This document shows, in pieces, positions 31,204 to 39,381 of a DNA stretch of 64,000 bases; positions within the stretch are counted from its first letter, which is position 1, and every line of letters starts with the position of its first letter. The stretch comes from Fibrobacter sp. UBA4297 (GTDB lineage: Bacteria > Fibrobacterota > Fibrobacteria > Fibrobacterales > Fibrobacteraceae). Below the pieces are notes generated by a model. It ran no database searches and was not told the DNA's origin. It was given only the letters and a program-made list of their open reading frames with translations. The DNA is taken from contig NZ_DGUZ01000024.1 in NCBI RefSeq assembly GCF_002394865.1, positions 22,553 through 86,552 on the forward strand. Direction: 5' to 3'. The position numbers and the translations under genes are program-made.

Positions 31204-32079
31204 ATGACAGAAAAAAAATTTGAAACGATGCAGCGCGAGCATCCGTGCTTTGGTGGCTGCAAAAATAATAAAGGCCGTATTCATTTGCCTGTTGCACCAG
31301 GCTGTAATATTGAATGTCGCTTTTGCGACAGACGTATAAATGAAGACGCCCAGATTCCTGGCAATACGAGCAAGGTAATTAAGCCTGAAGAAGCTTGTGG
31401 CTATATTCGCAAGGCGTTAGAGTTTGTTCCAGAACTGACTGTTGTCGGTATTGCGGGGCCGGGCGATACGCTTGCGACGCCGTTTGCTTTAGACACGTTC
31501 CGTCTCGTTAAAAAGGAATTCCCGGATTTAATCCGTTGCATGAGCACTAATGGACTTTTGCTGAATGACAAGGCGGACGAAGTCATTGAAGTGGGAATTG
31601 ATACTTTGACGGTTACGGTGAATGCCGTGGACCCTGAAATAGAAGCGATGATAAATGCAAAAATCGCATATAAGGGAAAGATTTATCGCGGTATCGAAGC
31701 GGCGGAAATTTTGATCCATAACCAGTTAGAAGGCATCCGCAAGGTCTCTCGTGCCGGTGTTATGGTCAAGGTGAATACGGTACTTTGCCCAGGAATTAAC
31801 GACCACCACATAGAGGATGTCGCAGCAACTGTCAAGGATGCTGGGGCTATTATATACAATATTATTCCGCTAATCCCGCAGAACGGTTTCAAGGATTTGC
31901 CAGCCCCGACGCCAAGGCTCTTGGCAAAAGCCCAGGAAGAAGCTGGTGTGTTCATTAACGTGTTTAAGCATTGTTCCCACTGCCGTGCTGATGCTGTGGG
32001 TGTGCCGGGCGTTTATGATGTGGGTGCCCAAATCTACATGGACCGCATCCGTGTAAAGGAGACCTTTTCGCATGGCTAA
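31204..32079 (+). CDS. NifB-type radical SAM cofactor maturase, SAM domain only
   Basis: 291 aa. NifB uses SAM radical chemistry to fuse two [4Fe-4S] clusters into the 8-iron carbide precursor of nitrogenase cofactors. The N-terminal Cys segment HPCFGGCKNNKGRIHLPVAP precedes the SAM motif CNIECRFC (Cys34, 38, 41). GIAGPGDTLATP is the usual GGE-like/SAM-contact region. The C-terminal CSHCRADAVGVPG supplies the accessory cluster cysteines of NifB. The NifX-like domain often fused to NifB is missing but is encoded by the next gene, overlapping by 8 nt. Presence of NifB argues that the partner enzyme holds a complex carbide-type cofactor. Confidence 0.9.
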   Translation: MTEKKFETMQREHPCFGGCKNNKGRIHLPVAPGCNIECRFCDRRINEDAQIPGNTSKVIKPEEACGYIRKALEFVPELTVVGIAGPGDTLATPFALDTFRLVKKEFPDLIRCMSTNGLLLNDKADEVIEVGIDTLTVTVNAVDPEIEAMINAKIAYKGKIYRGIEAAEILIHNQLEGIRKVSRAGVMVKVNTVLCPGINDHHIEDVAATVKDAGAIIYNIIPLIPQNGFKDLPAPTPRLLAKAQEEAGVFINVFKHCSHCRADAVGVPGVYDVGAQIYMDRIRVKETFSHG

Positions 32080-32455
32080 GTATAAAGTTGCAATAGCTAC
32101 AAATGACGGTCTCTATGTGAATGTGCACTTTGGCCATGCCGCCGCCTTCGATTTGTACGAGGTAGACGAAGATTCCGGTAAATATGAATATATCGGGATT
32201 AGGCAAAAGCCAGAACATTGCGATGGCACTTGCGGACACCGTGAAATTGAAAATTCGTCGATGCTTTCGGCTGCGAAGAATTTGGAAGATGTTGATTACG
32301 TGCTGTGCGAACAGATTGGGCCCCATGCGATTCAGGCTCTTGCCCGCTTCGATATTCGCGCCTTCGATGTCTCGCTCCCGATTGCCGAGGCTATCGAAAA
32401 AATCAACACGTACCGCGTCAAGATTAAAAACAAGCAATCTCTTAGAAAAGGATAA
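32072..32455 (+). CDS. NifX/NafY-like cofactor-binding protein
   Basis: 127 aa of the dinitrogenase iron-molybdenum cofactor (NifX/NifB C-terminal) fold: KVAIATNDGLYVNVHFGHAA at the N terminus and YVLCEQIGPHAIQALARFDI in the core, with the common IAEAI ending. Such proteins hold or carry the NifB product. It contains a CDGTCGH motif (C-x3-C) not usual in NifX. It overlaps the radical SAM gene by 8 nt and is followed by the nifD-like gene after 3 nt, so all are translated together. It looks like the C-terminal half of a split NifB. Confidence 0.85.
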   Translation: MAKYKVAIATNDGLYVNVHFGHAAAFDLYEVDEDSGKYEYIGIRQKPEHCDGTCGHREIENSSMLSAAKNLEDVDYVLCEQIGPHAIQALARFDIRAFDVSLPIAEAIEKINTYRVKIKNKQSLRKG

Positions 32456-32458
32456 CAC

Positions 32459-33928
32459 ATGCCATTTAACTTTAAAAACAGTAACGTAGCCGTGCGTGAA
32501 AATCGCCTCGGATCCATTACGGGGTTCAAGGGCGATTTGGAAACGCTCGTTCATCGTTCCCAGTGCGGCTCCTTGAAGAACCGCGAGCGTTGTTTCAGCC
32601 AGTCCAGTTCCTGTCTCTCTGGCTGTGCCCTTTCGCAACTGCAGGGGATAAGGAACGTTGCCATCATTTACCATGCTCCAGCGGGTTGCACGGCGATGGC
32701 GTCGGGCACGGATTCCCTTTATCGTCAGATAGCAGACAAGATAAATGAAACGACGAAGTCTGTGTACATCTGCACGGACCTTAACGAAAAAGATACGGTT
32801 TTCGGTGCAATCGAATCCCTGCGTGAAGCTATTTTCCACGCTTGGGATGAATACCGCCCGGAAGCAATTTTTGTCTCGTCCTCTTGCGTGTCAGGCGTGA
32901 TTGGTGAGGATATCGATGGTCTCGTTGAAGAAATCAAGGACGATTTTCCAGTTCCGATTATTTCTGTCCATTGCGAAGGCTTCAAGAGCCGTATTTGGGC
33001 GAGTGGTTTTGATATTGCCGACCATGCAGTGATGCAGGGCATCGTGAAGCCGCCTAAAGAAAAACGTAATACGATTATCTTCAAGAACTTCTTTGAAACG
33101 GAACGTCCGTTCATTACGGAACTTTTTCGCCGCTTTGGCTACGAGACGCAGTTCCTTTATGTGAACTCCACTGTAGAACAACTGAGCCATTTGAGCGAGG
33201 CTGCTGCAACGGTTTGCATTTGCGGAACGCTTGGCACCTATTTGGGCAATGCTCTCGAAGAAACTTACGGTGTTCCTTACATCCGTACGGTGAACCCCAA
33301 TGGTATCATTGGCTTTGAAACGTGGCTCCGTGAAATTGGCAAGACGATTGGCAAATCCGAGGAGGTAGAAAAGTACATCGCGGAACAGCGTGCTATTTAC
33401 CTCCCGCAGATTGAAGAAATCAAGAAGGAACTCAAGGGCCTCCGCTGCGTGATTGGTATGGGCCCGGGCTACACGTACGAAGTTGCCCGCGTGCTGATTG
33501 AGCTTGGCATGGAAGTGGTTTACGGCCTTGCCTGGCATTACGACTACAAGTACGATAATGGTGATGTCCCGCCGGCTCTCGAATACCTCAAGGAAAATGC
33601 CCCGAAGGATTTGCAGCTCTCTGTGGCAGACCAGCAGAACTACGAAGTTTTGAATATTTTGAACCGCTATAAGCCGGATTTGTATTTCAGCCGCCACCCG
33701 GGTACGACCGTGTGGGCGATTAAGCAGGGCTATGCCGCCGTATTCGTTGCTGACGAATACATGATTTTCGGTTACGAAAAGACCTTGCGTTTTGCAAAGA
33801 CCGTGCTTGACACCGTGAAGAACCGCAGCTTTGAAAAGAACCTTGCTGCACGTATTAAGCTGCCCTATACCCAGTGGTGGTATGACCAGCCTGTTGACAA
33901 ACTTATCAAACAAGAAGGGGAACGCTAA
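32459..33928 (+). CDS. Nitrogenase-like component 1, NifD-like alpha subunit
   Basis: 489 aa. Three cysteines match the P-cluster ligands: Cys56 (SGCALSQ), Cys77 (APAGCTAM) and Cys143 (SSSCVSGVIGED). Cys255 (VCICGTLGT) aligns with the alpha-Cys275 cofactor ligand. The positions of alpha-His195 and alpha-His442 of Azotobacter NifD are Asp (GFDIADHA) and not His by eye, though His413 in FSRHPGTT lies nearby. It begins 3 bp after the nifX-like gene. The pattern (NifB present, Cys ligand kept, N2-reducing His residues lost, no nifEN) fits a group IV nitrogenase-like reductase such as methylthio-alkane reductase. It could instead be a cofactor scaffold (NifE-like), but there is no other NifD here. 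Confidence 0.88.
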   Translation: MPFNFKNSNVAVRENRLGSITGFKGDLETLVHRSQCGSLKNRERCFSQSSSCLSGCALSQLQGIRNVAIIYHAPAGCTAMASGTDSLYRQIADKINETTKSVYICTDLNEKDTVFGAIESLREAIFHAWDEYRPEAIFVSSSCVSGVIGEDIDGLVEEIKDDFPVPIISVHCEGFKSRIWASGFDIADHAVMQGIVKPPKEKRNTIIFKNFFETERPFITELFRRFGYETQFLYVNSTVEQLSHLSEAAATVCICGTLGTYLGNALEETYGVPYIRTVNPNGIIGFETWLREIGKTIGKSEEVEKYIAEQRAIYLPQIEEIKKELKGLRCVIGMGPGYTYEVARVLIELGMEVVYGLAWHYDYKYDNGDVPPALEYLKENAPKDLQLSVADQQNYEVLNILNRYKPDLYFSRHPGTTVWAIKQGYAAVFVADEYMIFGYEKTLRFAKTVLDTVKNRSFEKNLAARIKLPYTQWWYDQPVDKLIKQEGER

Positions 33929-33930
33929 CC

Positions 33931-35238
33931 ATGGCAAAAATTCTCGATCAACCTCGTTACAAGTGTGCTCTCGCCGCTATGCAGACGGTGCAGGCCATTC
34001 CGGGTGCCATTCCCGTTCTCCATTCCGGTCCGGGTTGTGCCGCAAAGCTCAATGACAACAAGGGGACTAGCGGTCGCTTTAGCCCGAACATTTATCCGTG
34101 CACTAGCATTAGCGAAAAGGAAGTGGTGTTCGGCGGTGCCGAAAAACTCCGTTCTACCATCAAGAATGCGTTGCGCGTGATTGATGCCGATTTGTTCGTT
34201 GTGCTTTCCGGTTGCACGGGCGAAATTATTGGTGATGATATCCAGTCTGTTGCCGAAGATTTCCTTGATGAAGAAAAACCGGTTGTCTGGACAAAGACTC
34301 CTGGCTTCAAGGGTAATAACTACTTGGGCCACGATTGGATTTTGACAAGCATTCTCGACCAGTACATCAAGGGACCTGTTCCTGCCCAAAAGACAAAAGG
34401 GCTTGTGAACTTGTTTGCTGGCGTGCCGCAACAGGATCCGTATTGGCTTGGTAACCTTCGCGCTTTGGAACGTCTCCTTGTTGAGATTGGCCTTACCCCA
34501 AATACTATTTTTGGATTTGGTCGTAGCATCAAGAACCTGGATAAGATTCCGGAAGCGGAATTCACGATTCTCGTGTCGCCGTGGGCTGGCATTGAAAGCG
34601 CCAAGTTTATCGAAAAAAAGTTCAACGTTCCTCTGCTCCATTATAAGACACTCCCTATCGGGGCGACCGAAACGAGCAAGTTCCTGCGCGCAGTTGCTGA
34701 TTTTGCAAAGCTCGACAAGGAAAAGGTTGAAGATGTTATCCGTCATCACGAAGCGGAATTCTTCTACTACGTGGAACGCTTTGCAGATACTATCCTTGAA
34801 ACACGCGTGCTTGGCAAGCACTTTACCGTGGCAGGCGATAGCCAGTACACCGATGCTGTCATCAAGTTCCTCGTGAATGACATGGGAATGTTCCCGGAAA
34901 AGTCTTTCATCACTGATGATGCTCCGGAAAAGTACCGCGAAGAAATCCTGAAGGAAATCAATGACTTGAATTATGGAATCAAGGCTGATGTGGAATTTAC
35001 CACGGACGGCTTCCAGATTCACGAAAAGATCCGCAAGATTGACTTTGACGGGCCGGCGCTTATTTTCGGATCGAACTGGGAAAAGAAACTCGCCATTGAA
35101 CTGGACGGTCTTTTTGTGAACGTGTCTTACCCGATGAACGAAAAGATGGTCATGAATAGCTTTGTTGCTGGTTACGAAGGCGGCCTCCATGTGTTGGAGG
35201 AAGTCTACTCTGTAGCCCTCTCCAAGCTTAACCTCTAA
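33931..35238 (+). CDS. Nitrogenase-like component 1, NifK-like beta subunit
   Basis: 435 aa, clearly shorter than NifK (about 510-520) and lacking its N-terminal extension. Three cysteines match beta-subunit P-cluster ligands: Cys12 (RYKCALAAM), Cys36 (SGPGCAAKL) and Cys95 (LSGCTGEIIGDDI). It pairs with the preceding NifD-like protein (2 bp gap). Full conservation of six P-cluster cysteines across both subunits argues for an active electron-transfer complex rather than a decayed one. A strong terminator follows about 30 bp later. Confidence 0.88.
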   Translation: MAKILDQPRYKCALAAMQTVQAIPGAIPVLHSGPGCAAKLNDNKGTSGRFSPNIYPCTSISEKEVVFGGAEKLRSTIKNALRVIDADLFVVLSGCTGEIIGDDIQSVAEDFLDEEKPVVWTKTPGFKGNNYLGHDWILTSILDQYIKGPVPAQKTKGLVNLFAGVPQQDPYWLGNLRALERLLVEIGLTPNTIFGFGRSIKNLDKIPEAEFTILVSPWAGIESAKFIEKKFNVPLLHYKTLPIGATETSKFLRAVADFAKLDKEKVEDVIRHHEAEFFYYVERFADTILETRVLGKHFTVAGDSQYTDAVIKFLVNDMGMFPEKSFITDDAPEKYREEILKEINDLNYGIKADVEFTTDGFQIHEKIRKIDFDGPALIFGSNWEKKLAIELDGLFVNVSYPMNEKMVMNSFVAGYEGGLHVLEEVYSVALSKLNL

Positions 35239-35267
35239 AATCCACGTCCCAGTTTCCTTAGGTGTGG

Positions 35268-35299
35268 ATCTCCCGCAGCGCAAGTTGCGGGAGTTTTTT
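35268..35299 (+). terminator. Terminator of the nitrogenase-like operon
   Basis: Perfect stem ctcccgca/tgcgggag (35270-35293) with T6. A further TCCAC/GTGGA pair lies just before it. Confidence 0.9.
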
Positions 35300-35314
35300 A
35301 ATGGAATGAAGATT

Positions 35315-35788
35315 ATGATTACGTATAAAATGGATACTGAAAATGTGGATTGGCAGGAAGTTCATGATATCTTACATGAGGCTGGACTTTCGGACTTTTC
35401 GCCAGAAGAGCAAAAGGTAATTTTCACCCACAGCACCATAACCGTATTTGCCATGGATGGCGCAAAAATTGTGGGCGTTGCCAGGGCGCTTTCGGATACG
35501 CTCAGCCAGGGGGCTATTTTCAATGTCGCCGTTCGCCCGGCGTATCAGGGGCTTGGTGTCGGCACGAACATGATATCCCGTGTTCTTGAAAAACTGAAAG
35601 GGCAGAATGTGATTATTTACACGAGCCCTGCGGGGGTGTCGTTCTATGAAAGGTTTGGCTTCAGGCGCTGCAAAACGTCGATGTGCCTGTTTGCCGGCGC
35701 TCCGGAACACTTGCAAATGCTGGAAAATGGCGGTTTTATGCTTCCGGAAGGATTCCGTTTTGATGGAGAACCCAGTCGGAAAGTGTGA
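35315..35788 (+). CDS. GNAT family N-acetyltransferase
   Basis: 157 aa from ATG 35315; an ATG at 35306 is a possible alternative. Starts upstream of 35300 lie in the terminator and are rejected. The acetyl-CoA site is FNVAVRPAYQGLGVGTNMIS, and IIYTSPAGVSFYERFGFRR is the usual end of the fold. The N-terminal WQEVHDILHEAGLSDFSPEE is shared with a common subgroup of small GNATs. Substrate unknown. Because it lies beyond the terminator, its link with the nitrogenase-like genes may be only positional. Confidence 0.82.
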   Translation: MITYKMDTENVDWQEVHDILHEAGLSDFSPEEQKVIFTHSTITVFAMDGAKIVGVARALSDTLSQGAIFNVAVRPAYQGLGVGTNMISRVLEKLKGQNVIIYTSPAGVSFYERFGFRRCKTSMCLFAGAPEHLQMLENGGFMLPEGFRFDGEPSRKV

Positions 35789-35884
35789 AAATATCGCAAT
35801 TCAAAAATTAAATATTACCGTGCATAAACAAATTTTATATGTATAAAAATTTCTAATTGCACATGATAAAGTAGAGCTAAAACT

Positions 35885-35918
35885 TCGAGAAAAAATAAAA
35901 TTTTTCTCGATTTTTTTT
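35885..35918 (+). terminator. Rho-independent terminator
   Basis: Stem tcgagaaaaa/tttttctcga (35885-35910), followed by T8. It ends the GNAT transcript. Confidence 0.8.
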
Positions 35919-36246
35919 ATGCGTTTACCTTGTTCCTCTTTTGATAAACTTCTATCTTCATTCATGCAACAATCGCCTAAGGAAACAGCGAAAAAAATCG
36001 TAGGGACGCGGACACATCAACCCTTAATCAGGAGTGTCCACGACCATCTCATACAAATTAAGGAAATCCGAAACCTTAACGCGGGTTACCATCTTCTAAC
36101 CATTACATTGTTCTAGACTCGTCTAGAGTCGAACGCTTTTGAATATTTAAGAGCGTGAAAATTTGATTGCGTAAAAAAAATTGGTGTTTTACGCAGTTTC
36201 CTCTTGCAACCCTAAAAACTTTAAAAAAAACATAAGGAGCTTTTAC
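35919..36246 (+). promoter_or_regulatory. Control region of the porin-ABC block, with a perfect palindrome
   Basis: About 330 bp without a convincing gene (a 65-codon frame at 35919 looks like chance). It holds the inverted repeat GGACAC/GTGTCC (36010-36039), the perfect 16-bp palindrome TCTAGACTCGTCTAGA arms TCTAGAC/GTCTAGA (36112-36127) and ACGCT/AGCGT (36132-36155). The palindrome is a good operator candidate for the outer-membrane protein and transporter genes downstream. Confidence 0.5.
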
Positions 36247-37023
36247 ATGTTAAAGAAATCTGCAATCATTCTCTCTATCGCTGCTGCTACTTCTTTTGCT
36301 GAATGGGACTACTATGGAGTTCCCGAAGTGGGGCATGGAACAGTAAGTCTTGCTGGCCATTACTGGTACAATGGCGACTATCATTCCACGGATTTGGACG
36401 TGAATGCGTTTGTGGGCGTCTTCAAGAACTTGGGTTTGAGCGTCCAGGGTCTCGGTTACCAGTTCTTTGGTGACCCCAATGACGAAACAGAGGAAGGCAA
36501 GGGCTTCAAGGACTTGACCGTTGGCCTCAAGTACGCTCTTGGCAGTAACGCAGGCGTTTTTATCGATGTGGGTATTCCCTCGGGCGCTGACGAAGTGACA
36601 AACGATACCTGGAGCGTCAAGGGCGGTTTTTCCTGGGTCATCCCGGTAACGGAAAAATTGGGAATCGGTAATGAATTTGGCCTTACCATTCCGTTTGAAC
36701 ATGATGGTGTTAATCCGGGTATTTCTGCCAACTACGGTTTTGAAATCTATTACAATTACGAATCTGGTTTCACGCCGTTCTTTGGCTTTGTGTTTGCAAG
36801 CCAGCTGACCGATACTGTTGTAAAGACGAAAAAGGAACACCATCCGGGGCATTTCATCGAAGAACGTGAAGAATCCGGTGCCGGTACATCCAACATCTCG
36901 TTCTGGTTTGGTTCGACGTATAACGTAAATAAACACTTGTCTTTTAGCCTGTACACTGATATTGAATACGCTCCTGCGGCTTACTATTCCGGCTACATCC
37001 TGAAGGCTAGCTACAACTTCTAA
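36247..37023 (+). CDS. Outer-membrane beta-barrel protein (porin-like)
   Basis: 258 aa from ATG 36247, with AAGGAGC before it; a longer upstream start has no ribosome-binding site. A signal peptide (LKKSAIILSIAAATSFA) precedes alternating amphipathic strands rich in Tyr, Phe, Trp and Gly (GLKYALGSNAGVFIDVGIPS, FEIYYNYESGFTPFFGF). It ends in Phe, as required for barrel insertion. About 10-12 strands are expected. The location directly before two periplasmic binding proteins and an ABC transporter suggests that it lets the same solute through the outer membrane. No specific porin family recognised. Confidence 0.8.
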   Translation: MLKKSAIILSIAAATSFAEWDYYGVPEVGHGTVSLAGHYWYNGDYHSTDLDVNAFVGVFKNLGLSVQGLGYQFFGDPNDETEEGKGFKDLTVGLKYALGSNAGVFIDVGIPSGADEVTNDTWSVKGGFSWVIPVTEKLGIGNEFGLTIPFEHDGVNPGISANYGFEIYYNYESGFTPFFGFVFASQLTDTVVKTKKEHHPGHFIEEREESGAGTSNISFWFGSTYNVNKHLSFSLYTDIEYAPAAYYSGYILKASYNF

Positions 37024-37111
37024 AAAATAACGGAAATTCGGGCGCTACGGCTGAACAGTAAAGATGCGCAAGGCGCCTGAATTTCTTTTCTAAAAAATGG
37101 AGACTACTAAA

Positions 37112-38191
37112 ATGAATTTCAAAAAGATCCTCGTGGCAGCCGCCACAGCACTCACCCTTTCCACCCAGGCTTTCGCCGCCAAGGATGCCACCGTTAAGAT
37201 TGCCTATTACGCAGGTTCTCTTTGCGGAGCGCCGTTCCATGTGGCTTACCTGAATGGATACTTCAAGGAAGAATTCGAAAAGATTGGTCAGAAGTTCGAA
37301 CTGGTGCAGATTGCAGACAACACGTCGGCCAATGACCTGATTGCATCGGGCAAGGCAGACGCTGGCTTTGATTTGCTCGCCACAGAACTCCAGCCCATCG
37401 AAAACGGGCTCCCCATCACGTTTATCTCTGGGCTCCACACCGGTTGCACCAAGTTCTACGTGAAGAAGGGCTCCAAGATTTCGAGTGTCAAGGATTCTAA
37501 GGGCAAAAAGATTGGCGTCATCGGTCTTTCTGACAGTTCCGTGATGTCTTACCGCCGCAAGCTCCGCGAATACGGAATCATTGCAGACGGCCCCAATGCC
37601 GAAGTGGAATTTGTGGTTTACACCGCCAACGACTTGCCGATTGCTCTTGAAAAGGGCGCCGTCGATGTCATTGCGCTTCATGACCCTGCCGCTGAGACTG
37701 CCGAAAAGCAGTTCGGTTTCAAGAAGATTCTCGATACCGCTACCGACCCGAAAATCGGTAAGGAATACTGCTGCCAGGCTTTCATCACCCTCAAGCTCTT
37801 GAAGAAGAATCCCCAGGCTGCCGCCGCCATCCATCGCGCAGTCCAACGCGGTGCCGCCTTTGCTGCCGCAGAACCTTACAAGACTGCCAAGCTGCAAATC
37901 GAAAGCAAGATTGTTCCGGGTGACTTGGAATTCAACGCAAAACTTTTGGCCTCTTACAACTTCATTCCTTCTGCAAAGCTCGGTTACGAAACTTTCAAGA
38001 CCGTCGCCAAGGAACTGCAAGAGACCGGAGTTCTCAAGAAAAAGACCAATATAGACAAATTCATCAAAGATCACTACGCCGATTTCGATGCTCTTGGCAT
38101 CAAACTTCCGGATGGTTACGAATACGATGCCAAGACCGGCAAGTTCACCGAACGCTGGGAAGCCCCGAAGTCGCTTGTGAAGTCCATTTAA
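37112..38191 (+). CDS. ABC transporter periplasmic substrate-binding protein (SsuA/NMT1-like), copy 1
   Basis: 359 aa from ATG 37112 (GGAG 9 nt upstream; a Met 5 codons earlier is less likely). A signal peptide ends near STQAFAAK. Periplasmic binding fold of the sulfonate/taurine/nitrate/thiamine-precursor type (NMT1/SsuA). It contains ADAGFDLLATELQPIENGLP, the core GLHTGCTKFYVKKGS and VKDSKGKKIGVIGLSDSS, and the unusual YCCQAF cysteine pair. The ligand is not predictable; the gene neighbourhood favours an organosulfur compound. It is followed 15 bp later by a close paralogue. Confidence 0.85.
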   Translation: MNFKKILVAAATALTLSTQAFAAKDATVKIAYYAGSLCGAPFHVAYLNGYFKEEFEKIGQKFELVQIADNTSANDLIASGKADAGFDLLATELQPIENGLPITFISGLHTGCTKFYVKKGSKISSVKDSKGKKIGVIGLSDSSVMSYRRKLREYGIIADGPNAEVEFVVYTANDLPIALEKGAVDVIALHDPAAETAEKQFGFKKILDTATDPKIGKEYCCQAFITLKLLKKNPQAAAAIHRAVQRGAAFAAAEPYKTAKLQIESKIVPGDLEFNAKLLASYNFIPSAKLGYETFKTVAKELQETGVLKKKTNIDKFIKDHYADFDALGIKLPDGYEYDAKTGKFTERWEAPKSLVKSI

Positions 38192-38206
38192 ACAAGGAGA
38201 TTCTAA

Positions 38207-39298
38207 ATGAATTTCAAAAAACTGCTTAAAGTTGCTGTAGCCGTCGCTCTCGCGTTCAGCACATCCACCTTTGCCGCTAAAAAAGACAATGTTGTAAAGA
38301 TTGCCTACTTTACTGGCGCTCTTTGCGAAGCCCCCTTCCAGATTGCCATGCTTAAAGGGTACTTCAAGGAAGAATTTGCAAAAATCGGCCAGAAGTTCGA
38401 AATGGTCCGCGTGGGCGAAAATACCACTTTGAACGAACTCGTCGTGACTGGCAAGGCTGATGCGGGCTTCGACTTGCTTGCCACCCGTCTCCAGCCGATT
38501 GAAAATGGCCTCCCGATTACCTTTGTGACGGGGCTTCATACCGGTTGCACCAAGTTCTACGTGAAGAAAGGCTCGTCTATCAATAGTGTCAAGGACTCCA
38601 AAGGCAAAAAGATTGGTGTCGTTGGCCTTACGGACAGTTCCGTGATGCAGTACCGCCGCCGCCTCCGCGACGCGGGCATCATCTCCGAAGGTGCCGAAGC
38701 TGAAGTCGAGTTCGTTGTTTACACCGCTAACGACTTGCCGATCGCTCTCGAAAAAGGCGCAGTCGATATCATCGGCCTCCATGACCCGATTGCTGCGACT
38801 GCCGAAGAACAGTACGGCTTCAAGAAGATTCTCGATACCACCACCGACGAAAAGTTGGGACTTGAATACTGCTGCCAGGCTTTCGTGACCCTGAAGCTCC
38901 TCAAGAAGAACCCGAAGGCTGCCGCCGCTATCCGCATTGCCGCTCAGCGTGGCGCTGCATACGTGGCCGCAGAACCGCGCAAGGTTGCCCAGCTCCAGAT
39001 CGACAACGAAATTGTTGCTGGCAAGGTCGATTTCAACGCCAAGCTTCTCGAATCCTATAACTTTGTGCCGTCGGCCGCTCTCGGGCTCGAGACATTCAAG
39101 AAGGTCGCTCGCGAATTGCAGGCTACAGGCGTTCTCAAGAAGAAGACCAACATCGAAAAGTTCATCAAGGACCATTACGTGAACTTTGAAGATTACGGTA
39201 TCAAGCTGCCTGACGGTTATGTTTATGACCCCAAGACCGAGCAGTTTACCGAGGTTTGGGAAGTCCCCGATCCATCTATTCTCAGACGGAAGATGTAG
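38207..39298 (+). CDS. ABC transporter periplasmic substrate-binding protein (SsuA/NMT1-like), copy 2
   Basis: 363 aa, signal peptide ending near STSTFAAK. It is closely similar to copy 1 over the whole length, including FDLLATRLQPIENGLPITF, GLHTGCTKFYVKKGSS and the YCCQAF pair, so the pair arose by tandem duplication. Differences concentrate in the first 90 residues and in the C-terminal tail. Two binding proteins feeding one permease usually widen the substrate range or serve two related ligands. A clear Shine-Dalgarno sequence (AAGGAG) precedes the start. Confidence 0.85.
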   Translation: MNFKKLLKVAVAVALAFSTSTFAAKKDNVVKIAYFTGALCEAPFQIAMLKGYFKEEFAKIGQKFEMVRVGENTTLNELVVTGKADAGFDLLATRLQPIENGLPITFVTGLHTGCTKFYVKKGSSINSVKDSKGKKIGVVGLTDSSVMQYRRRLRDAGIISEGAEAEVEFVVYTANDLPIALEKGAVDIIGLHDPIAATAEEQYGFKKILDTTTDEKLGLEYCCQAFVTLKLLKKNPKAAAAIRIAAQRGAAYVAAEPRKVAQLQIDNEIVAGKVDFNAKLLESYNFVPSAALGLETFKKVARELQATGVLKKKTNIEKFIKDHYVNFEDYGIKLPDGYVYDPKTEQFTEVWEVPDPSILRRKM

Positions 39299-39381
39299 TC
39301 TCCATACAGCCTCCATCGAGTCCGTACTCCCTCTTAGGGGAGGGGGTACGGTTTAACTTTTTCACCTAACTGGAGAATAAC

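Noticed and set aside
33925..35283. Long minus-strand frame opposite the NifK-like gene
   Set aside because: Shadow frame; the plus-strand protein has all expected cysteines.
35919..36116. 65-codon plus-strand frame before the porin gene
   Set aside because: No ribosome-binding site, overlaps hairpins and a palindrome, and no recognisable protein pattern.
37007..39316. 769-codon minus-strand frame opposite the two binding proteins
   Set aside because: Antisense shadow of two duplicated, GC-rich genes; the internal repeat of the frame only mirrors the tandem duplication.
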